From Clostridia bacterium (GTDB lineage Bacteria; Bacillota; Clostridia; Oscillospirales; Acutalibacteraceae): a stretch of DNA of 64,000 nucleotides. Both the position numbers and the translations under genes were made by a program. The DNA lies in contig JAFTWW010000046.1 in NCBI GenBank assembly GCA_017465085.1, forward strand, positions 1 to 64,000. The letters are read 5' to 3'. Below are positions 1 to 8,381 of the stretch, in pieces (the first letter of the stretch is position 1; each line of letters begins with the position of its first letter). The notes beneath the pieces are model-generated. The model was given only the letters and a program-made list of their open reading frames with translations, did no database searches and was not told the DNA's origin.

Positions 1-147
1 CTTTCTGGTATAAAAATCAAACTGCCCGTGATTACCAACATAAAAGGTATCCACATTTTTATTTTCGATTAAATTTATAATTTCTCTTCTAAGGGTTGGG
101 ATAATCTCCTTTCCCGCGTCAGAATGTCCAAAAAATGTGCAGGTCAT
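1..147 (-). CDS. SLOG-like (DUF1273-type) protein, N-terminal part only
   Basis: This gene runs off the left edge; only the first 49 codons are present. The start is ATG at 147 (minus), preceded by a perfect AAGGAGG at 152-158. The protein begins MTCTFFGHSD and continues with a VDTFYVGNHG segment. That pattern is typical of short SLOG/DUF1273-like proteins of Clostridia, Rossmann-like folds thought to bind nucleotides or nucleotide-derived ligands. It is divergent from a small XRE regulator at 257, with candidate operators between the two. The function is unknown. The family call rests on the opening motif alone. Confidence 0.6.
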   Translation of the reverse strand, partial: MTCTFFGHSDAGKEIIPTLRREIINLIENKNVDTFYVGNHGQFDFYTRK

Positions 148-165
148 AGCAAACCTCCTTAAATA

Positions 166-234
166 GACCAGTATAGCGGTCAATATTTAGCTTAATTATA
201 CCATACAATACAAATAGTTGCAACCAATATTGGT
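166..234. promoter_or_regulatory. divergent promoter region with two inverted repeats
   Basis: A minus-strand promoter for the SLOG-like gene is visible: TTGCAA (218-223), 17-base spacer, TATAAT (195-200). Two inverted repeats flank it. One is GACC-N8-GGTC at 166-181 and the other is the perfect palindrome ACCAATATTGGT at 223-234, which touches the -35 box. Their centres are 55 bases apart, about five helical turns. They are inferred to be operators for the divergent XRE protein. No good plus-strand promoter could be fixed. Confidence 0.5.
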
Positions 235-256
235 CAAAACATTTGTGAGGTATGGT

Positions 257-496
257 ATGGAACAAAAAATCAGAAGAGATTTGAATATGGGCACCAATCT
301 TAGAAGACTAAGGGATATTGCAGGCTTATCTCAGGAAAAACTTTGCGCTGAGCTTCAGCGTAGGGGTTGTGATATAGGCAGAACGACCTATGCAAAATAT
401 GAAGCAGGGGAGCTTAATATTAAGACAAGTGTAATTGTAACTCTTAAGAAGATATACGATTGTTCTTACGATGATTTCTTTTTGAATTTAGATTAA
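257..496 (+). CDS. small XRE-family transcriptional regulator
   Basis: A 79-residue protein that is essentially one Cro/C1-type helix-turn-helix domain. The segment LRRLRDIAGLSQEKLCAEL is followed by RTTYAKYEAGELNIKT, the usual HTH_3 layout, and it ends in YDCSYDDFFLNLD. The start at ATG 257 is chosen because GTGAGG at 245-250 is correctly spaced; an upstream in-frame start at 218 has no ribosome site. It probably binds DNA as a dimer. The palindromes just upstream suggest that it represses itself and the divergent SLOG-like gene, but this is inference. Confidence 0.8.
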   Translation: MEQKIRRDLNMGTNLRRLRDIAGLSQEKLCAELQRRGCDIGRTTYAKYEAGELNIKTSVIVTLKKIYDCSYDDFFLNLD

Positions 497-504
497 AATA
501 TTTG

Positions 505-530
505 GGAGGCATTTGGCCTCCTTTTATTTT
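505..530 (+). terminator. rho-independent terminator after XRE gene
   Basis: A perfect six-pair stem GGAGGC/GCCTCC (505-510 with 516-521) and a five-base loop are followed by a T-rich tract. It lies ten bases beyond the XRE stop codon. Confidence 0.75.
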
Positions 531-534
531 ATTC

Positions 535-564
535 GTAGGGAACGCCGCCCTGTGTGGCGTTCCG
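535..564. repeat. dispersed intergenic hairpin repeat, copy 1
   Basis: The element opens with gtaggg, has arms ggaacgcc (539-546) and ggcgttcc (556-563), and ends in ccg. A near-identical copy in inverse orientation is at 35483-35509, and a variant with other arm bases is at 8248-8274. The rest of 565-653 carries no gene, only a small hairpin with a three-base loop (ttgcc/ggcaa, 591-603). Confidence 0.65.
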
Positions 565-653
565 TATAAGTTATGAGTTTAGAGTTATGATTGCCTTCGG
601 CAAGCTATAAATTCGGATTCGCCAAATGTTATAGGTAGACAGAAAGCAAACAA

Positions 654-682
654 AAAAGGAACCTGAATTTCAGGTTCCTTTT
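654..682 (-). terminator. terminator of secD-secF operon
   Basis: A long inverted repeat, aaaaggaacctga with tcaggttcctttt around a three-base loop, lies ten bases beyond the secF stop. Read on the minus strand it ends in TTTTTTG. It may also work in the plus direction. Confidence 0.8.
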
Positions 683-691
683 AATTTTACT

Positions 692-1642
692 TTATTTTCT
701 GTTCTTCTTTTTATTGCTTTTAGGTTTAGCATCCTTTTTCTCTCTGTACATAACCCAAAGGGGACCTGCTACAAAGAGGGAGGAAACGCATCCCGAAACA
801 AGACCGAAGGCCATGGGTATTGCGAAGGGGCGGAGCGTGGTAAGACCGCAAACCTCGGAAACCACAATGATGGTAACAACGGCGCAAACGGTGGTAACGG
901 TGGTAACGATGTTACGCACCATAATGCGAGAGATGGATCTATCCATATTCTCGGCTACGCTCAGCTCGGGATAATATTTCTTGTTCTCTCTTACCTTATC
1001 GTAGATAACGATGGTATCGTTAAGAGAGTAGCCTAAAATTGTAAGCACAACTGCCACATAGTATGAATCGATGGGCAGACGGAAGATTACGCAGGCGAAG
1101 AAGGAAACCAACAGGTCGAGCACCAGAGCGCAAAGGGCGGTAAGGGCCGCGGAAACGCCGCCGATGTGCCTGAAACGAATGCCAACATAGAGAACTACGA
1201 TGGCGGCCGCAAGAAGAACTGCGGCAAGGCATTTCAGTAGGAACACACCTGCAATTGAGGGGCTTACAGAGTTGGAATCGAAGAGGGCAACCTTGTTATC
1301 CTTAAAGGTTGTGGTGAGCTCCTCGTTAAGCTTCTCCTGAAGCTCGGCAGAAAGGGCCTCCTTACCTGCAAGGCTTAAGCTATAGGTGGTGGTATCACCC
1401 GCGATTGAGGTGTTCTGGCTGAGGGTGTAATCCCTATCGAGCACCTTATCAACGGCCGCCTTAAAATCCTTTTTGGCAATCTTACCTTCGTAAGAGTAGC
1501 TTATAAAGGTACCGCCGCTGAAATTGATATCCAGCTTAACACCTGCAAAGAGGGTGAATATTAAGCCGATAAGGAATATTGCGGCATAAACTATAACCGA
1601 AATCTTAAATGCTTTTTTAGTATTCATAATCTTATTAGCCAT
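692..1642 (-). CDS. secF: protein translocase subunit SecF
   Basis: SecF pairs with SecD in the membrane and uses the proton gradient to help pull preproteins through SecYEG. The protein has an N-terminal membrane segment, an extracytoplasmic P4-like domain (LDINFSGGTFISYSYEG), then five membrane segments. The family signature VLTILGYSLNDTIVIYDKVRE and the Arg/Asn-rich MDRSISRIMVRNIVTTV stretch are present. The start ATG 1642 follows GGAGG at the right distance; an upstream in-frame ATG at 1657 overlaps that ribosome site and is less likely. The reading frame overlaps the end of secD by eight bases, so the two are translationally coupled. The C-terminus is Lys-rich. Confidence 0.95.
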   Translation of the reverse strand: MANKIMNTKKAFKISVIVYAAIFLIGLIFTLFAGVKLDINFSGGTFISYSYEGKIAKKDFKAAVDKVLDRDYTLSQNTSIAGDTTTYSLSLAGKEALSAELQEKLNEELTTTFKDNKVALFDSNSVSPSIAGVFLLKCLAAVLLAAAIVVLYVGIRFRHIGGVSAALTALCALVLDLLVSFFACVIFRLPIDSYYVAVVLTILGYSLNDTIVIYDKVRENKKYYPELSVAENMDRSISRIMVRNIVTTVTTVCAVVTIIVVSEVCGLTTLRPFAIPMAFGLVSGCVSSLFVAGPLWVMYREKKDAKPKSNKKKNRK

Positions 1643-3017
1643 TTTTCTTACCTCCATACAAGAAGGGTTTTCTCATAAACTTTAACTGAGAAACGCTCTT
1701 TAACATAATCTTGGAAGCAAGCATACCCATTATAAGATTGAAGATAACACCGATAAGCAGTGTATATCCGAAGGAGTAGATAGAGCCTGTAATGGATGTT
1801 CCAAACGGTGAGAAGATAAAGGAAAGCATCTTTGTTAAGATACTATCCGAGGTACCGAATGCGCCCATAAGAACTAAGGATACGATAACGATGGTAACGT
1901 TTCCGTCAACAATAGCGTTAAGGCTGTTCTTGTAGCCCGAATCAATGGCGCCATCAATGGTCTTGCCGTTTTCGAACTCATCGCGGATACGCTCGGCGGC
2001 GATAACGTTACAGTCAACACCAACGCCGATGGAAAGAATAATACCTGCAATACCAGGGATGGTGAGGGTGAAGCTTGATGTACCGGGGAAGAAGCCCGAA
2101 ATACAAGCGATAGTACCTGCTAACTGACCCAAAAGGGCAATAGCGGCAACCACACCGTTAACGCGGTAACGGAAAATCATAATAAGGCAAACAACGGCAA
2201 ATGCTACGGAGCCTGCAATAACCATAACCTCTAAGGCGTTAGAGCCTAAGGTGGGGGAGATTATCTGAAGCTTGCTATCATCAACCGAAAGGGCAAAGGG
2301 AAGAGAGCCTGCATTGATAAGCTGGGCTAACTCACTTGCGGATTCAGCGGTGAAGTTTCCGTAGATAATAGCCTGACCGCCCGTAATAGCCTCGGAGCAG
2401 GATGCAGAAGAAATCTGCTCATCATCCATATAGATGGAAATATTGGTCTTATTAGAGGCGGCATTAGCGGTTGCTGTTGCAAAGGCGCTGGCGCCTGTGC
2501 CGTTAAGACGAAGGGCAACCACATAGCCATACTGCTCATCATATGTAGCGGTGGCGCTTTCAACAACCTCACCCGTCATAAAAGCGGGATTAGTGTTATC
2601 ACTGCCGCTGTGGAAGGTTAACTGCGCAGTCTCGCCAAGCTCACGGATAGCTGCCTGAGCATCAAAATCGCTTTCATCGGCGGCCCAGGGGAAGCGAACG
2701 ATTACCTGATGGTTGTTGGTATCAAGGTAAACCTCGTAATCTGTGATATTGTTGTTAACAAGGCGGGTTTCGATGATAGCCTTTGCGGATTCCATATCCT
2801 GAGAGGTTATCTCAACGCCCTCCTTATCGGGAGAGAAAACGGCTTCAACACCGCCGCTTATATCGATACCCCAACGGATATCCTCGGCTCCCTTAGTGTA
2901 AACGGTTTTGGTATCGCCGTAGTAATTGTAAATTCCGAAGAAAGAGGCATAGGTAAATGCCAAAATCAATACGAAAATCACAAAGAACCAAGGCGCACCT
3001 ATTCTTTTAGATTTCAT
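1635..3017 (-). CDS. secD: protein translocase subunit SecD
   Basis: SecD is the partner of SecF in the accessory SecDF complex of the secretion channel. The 460-residue protein has an N-terminal membrane helix (about 10-30), the conserved RWGIDISGGVEAVF motif near residue 50, a shortened periplasmic-type domain, then a cluster of membrane helices with the GVDCNVIAAERIRDEF signature. Many Firmicutes have a fused SecDF, but here the two parts are separate genes in secD-secF order. The start ATG is preceded by GGAGG. A consensus promoter lies directly upstream, so the pair forms its own transcript. Confidence 0.95.
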   Translation of the reverse strand: MKSKRIGAPWFFVIFVLILAFTYASFFGIYNYYGDTKTVYTKGAEDIRWGIDISGGVEAVFSPDKEGVEITSQDMESAKAIIETRLVNNNITDYEVYLDTNNHQVIVRFPWAADESDFDAQAAIRELGETAQLTFHSGSDNTNPAFMTGEVVESATATYDEQYGYVVALRLNGTGASAFATATANAASNKTNISIYMDDEQISSASCSEAITGGQAIIYGNFTAESASELAQLINAGSLPFALSVDDSKLQIISPTLGSNALEVMVIAGSVAFAVVCLIMIFRYRVNGVVAAIALLGQLAGTIACISGFFPGTSSFTLTIPGIAGIILSIGVGVDCNVIAAERIRDEFENGKTIDGAIDSGYKNSLNAIVDGNVTIVIVSLVLMGAFGTSDSILTKMLSFIFSPFGTSITGSIYSFGYTLLIGVIFNLIMGMLASKIMLKSVSQLKFMRKPFLYGGKKNG

Positions 3018-3047
3018 TGGTATTCCTCCATTTTTCTGGATATAAAT

Positions 3048-3076
3048 ATTATACCTATAAATAGACTTTATGTCAA
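3048..3076 (-). promoter_or_regulatory. sigma-A promoter for secD-secF
   Basis: TTGACA (3071-3076), a 17-base spacer and TATAAT (3048-3053) on the minus strand match the vegetative consensus exactly. The -35 box begins two bases after the stop codon of the aminotransferase gene. Confidence 0.85.
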
Positions 3077-3077
3077 T

Positions 3078-4352
3078 TTAATCTTGCAGAAGCTTTTCAA
3101 GAGCCGCATATCTTACGGCGGCGCAAAGCACCTTTGCGGCGGCGCCTATCTCCTCGGCGGAAGGATAGGTTGGGGCAATGCGGAGGTTGGAATCCTTAGG
3201 ATCAAGTCCATAAGGATAAGCGGCGCCTGCGGGGGTGAGCACCAGACCTGCATTGGCGCAAAGCTGTTCTGTTCTCTTAGCACAGCCCTCTAAAACATAA
3301 AGGCTTATGAAATATCCGCCCTTAGGTGTGGTCCAACGGGCAATACCCGTAGAAGCAAGGCTTTCGTTGAAGGCATTAAGCACGTTATCGAACTTAGGTC
3401 TTATGCACTCGGCGTGGCGCTTCATATGAGCCTTAAGGTCATCCATAGAGCGAAGGAGCCTTGAATGGCGGAGCTGATTTAACTTATCGGGGCCTATGGT
3501 CTGGAATTTCATTCTGCCCTTGAGCATAGCCACATTGTTGGGGCTTGCCGCCTCAACCGCAACACCTGCGCCTGGGAAGGTAATCTTAGATGTGGAGGCA
3601 AAAATCAGGGGCAAATCGGGATTGCCTGCTTTAACGCACTCATCATAGATGTTAAGAAGCTTATCGCCCTCATCGTAAAGGTCGTGCACGACGTAGGCGT
3701 TATCCCAGAAAATTCTGAAATCCTTAGCCGCAGGCTTCAGGTTGGCAAAGCGGCGTACTACCTCATCGCTATAGGTAATGCCCTCGGGATTGGAGTATTT
3801 GGGAACACACCAGATGCCCTTAACGCTTTTATCCTTAATATATTCTTCAACCTTATCCATATCGGGACCGTTCTCATCCATCTCAATGGGAATAAGCTCA
3901 AAGCCAAAGTACTCGGCAATGGCAAAGTGACGGTCGTATCCTGGCACGGGGCAGAGGAATTTAAGCTTACCCTGCATAAGCCAAGGCTCTCCGCCGAAGC
4001 CGTGGGTCATTGCCTGAGCAATGGTATCAAACATCATATTAAGAGAGGAGTTTCCTCCAACTATTATCTGGTCCTCGGGAATTTCGAGGATTTTTGAGAA
4101 GAGGATTTTAAGCTCATGGAGTCCATCAAGGCCGCCGTAGTTACGGCAATCGATGCCATCGATGTTCTTAAAGCCCGTGTCGTTACCAACAAGGTCAAAC
4201 ATCTTCTCGCTTAAATCCATATTATCGGCTCCGGGTTTTCCGCGGGACATATCAAGGGTAAGATGAAGGGAACGGAGCTTTTCATATTCGGCCTTAACCG
4301 TTTTGAATTCGGCCGCCAATTCCTCTTTATTCATTTCAAAATAATTTTTCAA
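3078..4352 (-). CDS. PLP-dependent aminotransferase (aspartate aminotransferase, MocR-like type)
   Basis: A fold-type I PLP enzyme of the Asp_aminotransf (PF12897) group, which transfers amino groups between amino acids and 2-oxo acids; aspartate/2-oxoglutarate is the likely pair. Visible signatures are LDMSRGKPGADNMDLS near the N-terminus, GGNSSLNMMFD in the cofactor pocket, WDNAYVVHDL, and STSKITFPGAGV, which holds the Schiff-base lysine. The C-terminal arginine region reads SNLRIAPTYPS. The start is uncertain. TTG at 4352 is eight bases from AAGGAG, whereas GTG at 4361 overlaps the ribosome site. It has its own promoter and no clear functional partner next to it. Confidence 0.88.
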   Translation of the reverse strand: MKNYFEMNKEELAAEFKTVKAEYEKLRSLHLTLDMSRGKPGADNMDLSEKMFDLVGNDTGFKNIDGIDCRNYGGLDGLHELKILFSKILEIPEDQIIVGGNSSLNMMFDTIAQAMTHGFGGEPWLMQGKLKFLCPVPGYDRHFAIAEYFGFELIPIEMDENGPDMDKVEEYIKDKSVKGIWCVPKYSNPEGITYSDEVVRRFANLKPAAKDFRIFWDNAYVVHDLYDEGDKLLNIYDECVKAGNPDLPLIFASTSKITFPGAGVAVEAASPNNVAMLKGRMKFQTIGPDKLNQLRHSRLLRSMDDLKAHMKRHAECIRPKFDNVLNAFNESLASTGIARWTTPKGGYFISLYVLEGCAKRTEQLCANAGLVLTPAGAAYPYGLDPKDSNLRIAPTYPSAEEIGAAAKVLCAAVRYAALEKLLQD

Positions 4353-4387
4353 CTGTGTCACTCCTTAGGGAAATAAAAAACTAATTT

Positions 4388-4416
4388 ATTATACCGCATT
4401 TCAAAACATATTTCAA
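4388..4416 (-). promoter_or_regulatory. sigma-A promoter for aminotransferase gene
   Basis: TTGAAA (4411-4416), 17-base spacer, TATAAT (4388-4393) on the minus strand, about 35 bases before the ribosome site. Confidence 0.75.
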
Positions 4417-4477
4417 GTGCTATATATTGTATAAATTTAATATATAACTCTTATATATTAACAAGAAAGGCGGAAAT

Positions 4478-5374
4478 ATGTTGATAAAATCGGAGAACTA
4501 TGATTATGCCACCCTTACCAAAACCCTTAACGCTTTGTGTGAAGAGTACCCGTTTTTGCGAAGCGTGAGCATAGGCAAAAGCGTTGTAGGCAGAGATATT
4601 AAGGCTGTAAAAATAGGGGCGGGGGATAAAAATGTTTTAATCGCCGCCGCTTTTCACGGAAGCGAGCATATAACTACCAATATTTGCCTCTATCTTTTAG
4701 AGGATATTGCCTGTTCCTTGCGAAATTCTTCAGAAATAGAGGGAATAAATATTAAGAGAATCCTTGCAAAACGGGGCATTATAATAGTACCTCGCGTAAA
4801 CCCCGATGGTTGCGAGATTTCCATTCGCGGCGCCGTCGCCTGCGGCGAAAAGGCAAACACAATTTCACGGCTTTGCCGCGGCAATTTTTCAAAATGGAAT
4901 TCAAATTTCTGCGGCGTTGATATTAACCATAATTTTAACGCCGATTGGGAGAGACTTCGGGAAAGGGAGCTAATGGCGGGGATTTACGGCCCCTCGCCCA
5001 CAAGATACGGCGGAAGGCGCCCCGAAAGTGAGCCCGAAACCAAGGCCGTTTGCGAGCTTTGCCGCAATATATTTATCTCCCACGCCCTTGCCCTTCATTC
5101 GCAAGGGGAGGTTATATACCACGGCTTCGGGGATAAGAATCCAAGGAAAAGCGAAAAAATGGCGCAGCTTCTTGCAACGGCCAGCGGCTACGCCCTCGAT
5201 GTGCCCATGGGGCTTGCTTTGGGCGGCGGCTTTAAGGATTGGTTCATCTGCGAATTTAACCGCCCCGCCTTTACGGTGGAGGTAGGTGTAGGAGAAAATC
5301 CTCTGCCCATAGAAACGGCGGAGAGTATTTACAGAAATTTGCGAAAAATGTTTGTTTTAAGCTTAGCGATGTAA
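4478..5374 (+). CDS. M14-family zinc carboxypeptidase
   Basis: A 298-residue metallopeptidase that removes C-terminal residues from peptides. The zinc site is visible as AAFHGSEH (His60, Glu63) with a second His in ALHSQGEVIYHG. VNPDGCE and GVDINHNF are the substrate-binding loop motifs, and the general base Glu lies in FTVEVGVGENPLP near the C-terminus. It has no signal peptide and no LysM domain. It may act in the cytoplasm, for example on imported wall tripeptides, as gamma-D-glutamyl-diaminopimelate peptidases do; this is inference. It is followed by glmS after only 16 bases, which fits a link to amino sugar or wall recycling. Confidence 0.85.
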   Translation: MLIKSENYDYATLTKTLNALCEEYPFLRSVSIGKSVVGRDIKAVKIGAGDKNVLIAAAFHGSEHITTNICLYLLEDIACSLRNSSEIEGINIKRILAKRGIIIVPRVNPDGCEISIRGAVACGEKANTISRLCRGNFSKWNSNFCGVDINHNFNADWERLRERELMAGIYGPSPTRYGGRRPESEPETKAVCELCRNIFISHALALHSQGEVIYHGFGDKNPRKSEKMAQLLATASGYALDVPMGLALGGGFKDWFICEFNRPAFTVEVGVGENPLPIETAESIYRNLRKMFVLSLAM

Positions 5375-5390
5375 AAAGGAAAGGTAGCTT

Positions 5391-7217
5391 ATGTGCGGAA
5401 TTGTAGGATATACGGGAAATGAAAGAGCGGCGAAATTTTTAATAGGCGGTCTTGAAAGCCTCGAATACAGGGGTTACGATTCGGCGGGAATAGCCGCAAT
5501 AACGGATAAAAAAATCTCGGTTTATAAAACCGAGGGCAGAATAGAAAACCTTAAAAATCAGACCGAAAACGGTGAAAAAATCAAGGGAACAACTGGCATT
5601 GCCCACACCCGTTGGGCAACCCACGGTGAGCCCAGTACCCAAAACGCCCATCCGCATCTGAGCGGAGACGGCAAATTTGCCGTAGTCCATAACGGCATAA
5701 TCGAAAATTATAAGGAGCTTAAAGCCGAGCTTGAGGAAAAGGGGAAAATCTTCCGAAGCGGGACCGATACCGAGGTAATTCCCCTGCTTTTAAGCGAGTA
5801 TTATAAAGGGGATATTTTGGAGGCGGTTAAGAAAACGGTGGAGCGGCTTAAGGGCGCCTATGCCCTTGGTATAATCTGCGAGGATTTGGAGGATACCCTT
5901 ATTGCCGTTAAAAAGTTCAGCCCCCTTATTATCGGCTTTGGCGCGAATGAGATGCTCATAGCCTCCTCAGCGGCCGCTCTTGTTCCCAAAACCCGTGAGG
6001 TTATCTATATGGAGGATGGGGATATAGCTCTGTTAACGCCCGAAAGGGTACGGCTTTATACGGCAAACGGAGAGGAGAAAAAGCAAAAAATATCCCATAT
6101 AGATTGGTCGGTTTCCGCCGCGGAAAAGGGCGGATTCGAGCACTTTATGATGAAGGAAATTACCGAACAGCCCTTAGCACTTAAAAGTACCCTTGAGCCA
6201 AGGGTTAACGGGGATGAAATTACCTTCGAAAAATTAAATTTGAGTGATAATGAAATAAAGGAAATAAACCGCATAAGCATTATTGCCTGCGGCTCGGCGT
6301 ATCACGCGGGGGCGGTGGGAAAATATGTTTTCGAGGGGATGTTAAGGCTACCCACCGAAAACGACTTGGCGAGTGAATACCGCTACCGAAATCCCGTGGC
6401 AGATAACAATACTTTAGTTATCGCAATCAGTCAGTCAGGGGAAACCGCCGATACCCTTGCCGCCCTAAAGGAAGCCAAGGGGAGAGGGGCAAAAACGATA
6501 GCGATAGTCAACACCGTAGGTAGCGCCATAGCCAAGGCGGCGCAGGGGGTAATTTACACACACGCAGGCCCCGAAATAGCCGTGGCCACCACCAAGGGCT
6601 ATACCACACAGCTTGCCGCAATTTATCTTCTTGCCCTCTATCTTGCAAAGCGGCTCAAAACCTATCCCGCCGAGGAGATAGCAAAGCTTACAAAGGAGCT
6701 TACGCAGCTTCCGAAAACAATAGAAAAAGCCCTTCGGTCAAGTGATGAAATCAAGAAAATTGCAGGGGATATAAAGGATGAGCAATCCATCTTTTTTATG
6801 GGAAGAAATATGGATTTTGCCGTGGCGCTGGAGGCATCGCTTAAGCTTAAGGAGATATCCTATATCCATTCGGAAGGCTACGCGGCAGGGGAGTTAAAGC
6901 ACGGCACCATTTCCCTTATAGAAAAGGGGAAATGGGTTATAGCGCTGGGCTCTAATCAGGATTTAGGAGAGAAGCTGGCAAGCAATATCAAAGAGGTAAG
7001 GGCAAGAGGGGCAAGGGTGATAGCTTTTGCAAACGAGGGGGATAATAGGCTTTTAGATGAGGCGGATAAAACCGTGTTTATTCCCAAAATAAATCCGCTG
7101 TTTTCTCCCATAGCCGAGATTGTTCCCCTACAGCTTCTTGCATATTATGTGGCGCTTTTCCGCGGCTGTGATATAGATAAACCCCGCAACCTTGCAAAAT
7201 CGGTTACGGTTGAATAA
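5391..7217 (+). CDS. glmS: glutamine-fructose-6-phosphate aminotransferase (isomerizing)
   Basis: GlmS makes glucosamine-6-phosphate from fructose-6-phosphate and glutamine, the first step toward UDP-GlcNAc and peptidoglycan. The protein opens with MCGIVGYTG, so Cys2 is the N-terminal nucleophile of the glutaminase domain. RWATHGEPS and NGIIENY follow. Two SIS sugar-isomerase domains (about 290-420 and 460-595) hold AISQSGETADT and the SEGYAAGELKHG loop. It ends in KPRNLAKSVTVE, the universal C-terminus. At 608 residues it has the normal length. The 16-base gap upstream leaves no room for a glmS ribozyme, so expression probably follows the upstream peptidase gene. Confidence 0.98.
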   Translation: MCGIVGYTGNERAAKFLIGGLESLEYRGYDSAGIAAITDKKISVYKTEGRIENLKNQTENGEKIKGTTGIAHTRWATHGEPSTQNAHPHLSGDGKFAVVHNGIIENYKELKAELEEKGKIFRSGTDTEVIPLLLSEYYKGDILEAVKKTVERLKGAYALGIICEDLEDTLIAVKKFSPLIIGFGANEMLIASSAAALVPKTREVIYMEDGDIALLTPERVRLYTANGEEKKQKISHIDWSVSAAEKGGFEHFMMKEITEQPLALKSTLEPRVNGDEITFEKLNLSDNEIKEINRISIIACGSAYHAGAVGKYVFEGMLRLPTENDLASEYRYRNPVADNNTLVIAISQSGETADTLAALKEAKGRGAKTIAIVNTVGSAIAKAAQGVIYTHAGPEIAVATTKGYTTQLAAIYLLALYLAKRLKTYPAEEIAKLTKELTQLPKTIEKALRSSDEIKKIAGDIKDEQSIFFMGRNMDFAVALEASLKLKEISYIHSEGYAAGELKHGTISLIEKGKWVIALGSNQDLGEKLASNIKEVRARGARVIAFANEGDNRLLDEADKTVFIPKINPLFSPIAEIVPLQLLAYYVALFRGCDIDKPRNLAKSVTVE

Positions 7218-7276
7218 ATTAAGGTAAGTGGTGATAAAAAGGTAAGGTGTTCGAAAAGCGAAGGGATATAAAGTTC

Positions 7277-7305
7277 TTGAAAACCGTAAAATGATATGCT
7301 ATAAT
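7277..7305 (+). promoter_or_regulatory. sigma-A promoter for DUF975 gene
   Basis: TTGAAA (7277-7282), 17-base spacer, TATAAT (7300-7305), 50 bases before the start codon. The remaining 7218-7276 stretch holds nothing recognisable. Confidence 0.8.
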
Positions 7306-7355
7306 CAAATAAACAGAGTTCACACTTTGTTAATAATCTTTGAGGAGCGTATCCA

Positions 7356-8027
7356 ATGAAAACAAGAGCTGAATTAAAAATGATGGCAAAAGAACAAATC
7401 CGCGGTAATATCGGAATACTCTTTTTAGTTTCCCTTATTATTTTTGCGATTTCATTCCTTGCAGGTTTGATTCTTTCGCTTATCCCCGCTGTAGGTTCCC
7501 TTATCGCATCCGTTATAGTAACCCCTGCGTTTACGCTTAGCATTGCAAGAATTTATCTTAATCTTGCAAACGGTCAAAGGCCTGAGGTAAAGGATACTTT
7601 CTCCGGCTTCGATGATTTTTGGACTGCATTTAAGACCACCTTCTTAGTTGGCTTGTTTACTTTCTTATGGAGCCTTCTCTTTGTTATCCCCGGTATTATA
7701 AAAGCGATTTCCTATTCACAGGCCATGTATATCGTTGCCGAGAATAAAGGCATCGGCGCCTTAGAGGCTATCAACCGCTCTAAAGCTATGATGGAAGGTC
7801 ACAAGATGGATTATTTCGTTTTAGGCCTTTCCTTTATCGGCTGGGCGATTTTAGGATATTTCACCCTTGGCATACTTTACATCTGGCTTATCCCCTATAT
7901 GAGCGCAACGCAGGTTAACTTCTATAACGATCTTAAACCCGTTGTAGAAGAAGAGCCCGTAGCTGAGACTCCCGTAGCAGAAGAACCCGCCGCCGAGCCC
8001 GTAGAAGAAGAGAAAACCGAAGAATAA
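7356..8027 (+). CDS. DUF975 family integral membrane protein
   Basis: A 223-residue membrane protein of the DUF975 family; its biochemical role is unknown. It begins MKTRAELKMMAKEQIRGN, the family's amphipathic start, followed by about five hydrophobic segments. The conserved loop SYSQAMYIVAENKGIGALEAINRSKAMMEGHKMDYF has the usual spacing between segments three and four. The C-terminal 30 residues are a Glu/Pro/Val/Ala-rich acidic tail, probably flexible and cytosolic. It is a single-gene unit with its own promoter and terminator. Confidence 0.85.
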   Translation: MKTRAELKMMAKEQIRGNIGILFLVSLIIFAISFLAGLILSLIPAVGSLIASVIVTPAFTLSIARIYLNLANGQRPEVKDTFSGFDDFWTAFKTTFLVGLFTFLWSLLFVIPGIIKAISYSQAMYIVAENKGIGALEAINRSKAMMEGHKMDYFVLGLSFIGWAILGYFTLGILYIWLIPYMSATQVNFYNDLKPVVEEEPVAETPVAEEPAAEPVEEEKTEE

Positions 8028-8033
8028 AATCAT

Positions 8034-8058
8034 AGAAGGCGACCATCGGTCGCCTTCT
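8034..8058 (+). terminator. terminator after DUF975 gene
   Basis: An 11-base-pair stem agaaggcgacc/ggtcgccttct with a three-base loop lies just beyond the stop codon, followed by a weak T tract. Confidence 0.75.
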
Positions 8059-8130
8059 GTTGCTTAATACGGGTGTAATGATATACACCCTTCGGTTGAT
8101 GATATACCATCGCTTTGCAATGGATAAAAA

Positions 8131-8156
8131 ACAAGGCAGTTAAATAACTGCCTTGT
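8131..8156 (-). terminator. terminator of tRNA-Ala (bidirectional hairpin)
   Basis: Stem acaaggcagt/actgccttgt flanked by A and T runs, directly after the CCA end of tRNA-Ala on the minus strand. Confidence 0.8.
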
Positions 8157-8160
8157 TTTT

Positions 8161-8236
<76 letters not shown>

Positions 8237-8247
8237 GAATTTGATTT

Positions 8248-8274
8248 GTAGGGACAGGCGTCCCCGACTGTCCG
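8248..8274. repeat. dispersed intergenic hairpin repeat, variant copy
   Basis: The element opens gtaggg, has arms ggacag (8252-8257) and ctgtcc (8268-8273), and ends in ccg. The layout is the same as 535-564 and 35483-35509 but with other arm bases. It lies just upstream of tRNA-Ala. Confidence 0.5.
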
Positions 8275-8381
8275 TTACTCTCGAACACAAGTATATTACC
8301 ATAAAGCCTTGATATTTGCAAGTGTTTTTTTGCGAAATATCACGGGGCCAAAAAAATTAGCCCCGATTTTACAGATTTTTG

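Noticed and set aside
2709..3293. A 194-codon open frame on the plus strand across the secD/aminotransferase boundary
   Set aside because: It is antisense to two clearly conserved genes and a consensus promoter, has no ribosome site and encodes nothing recognisable.
5375..5390. glmS ribozyme
   Set aside because: The gap to the preceding gene is only 16 bases and cannot hold the ribozyme.
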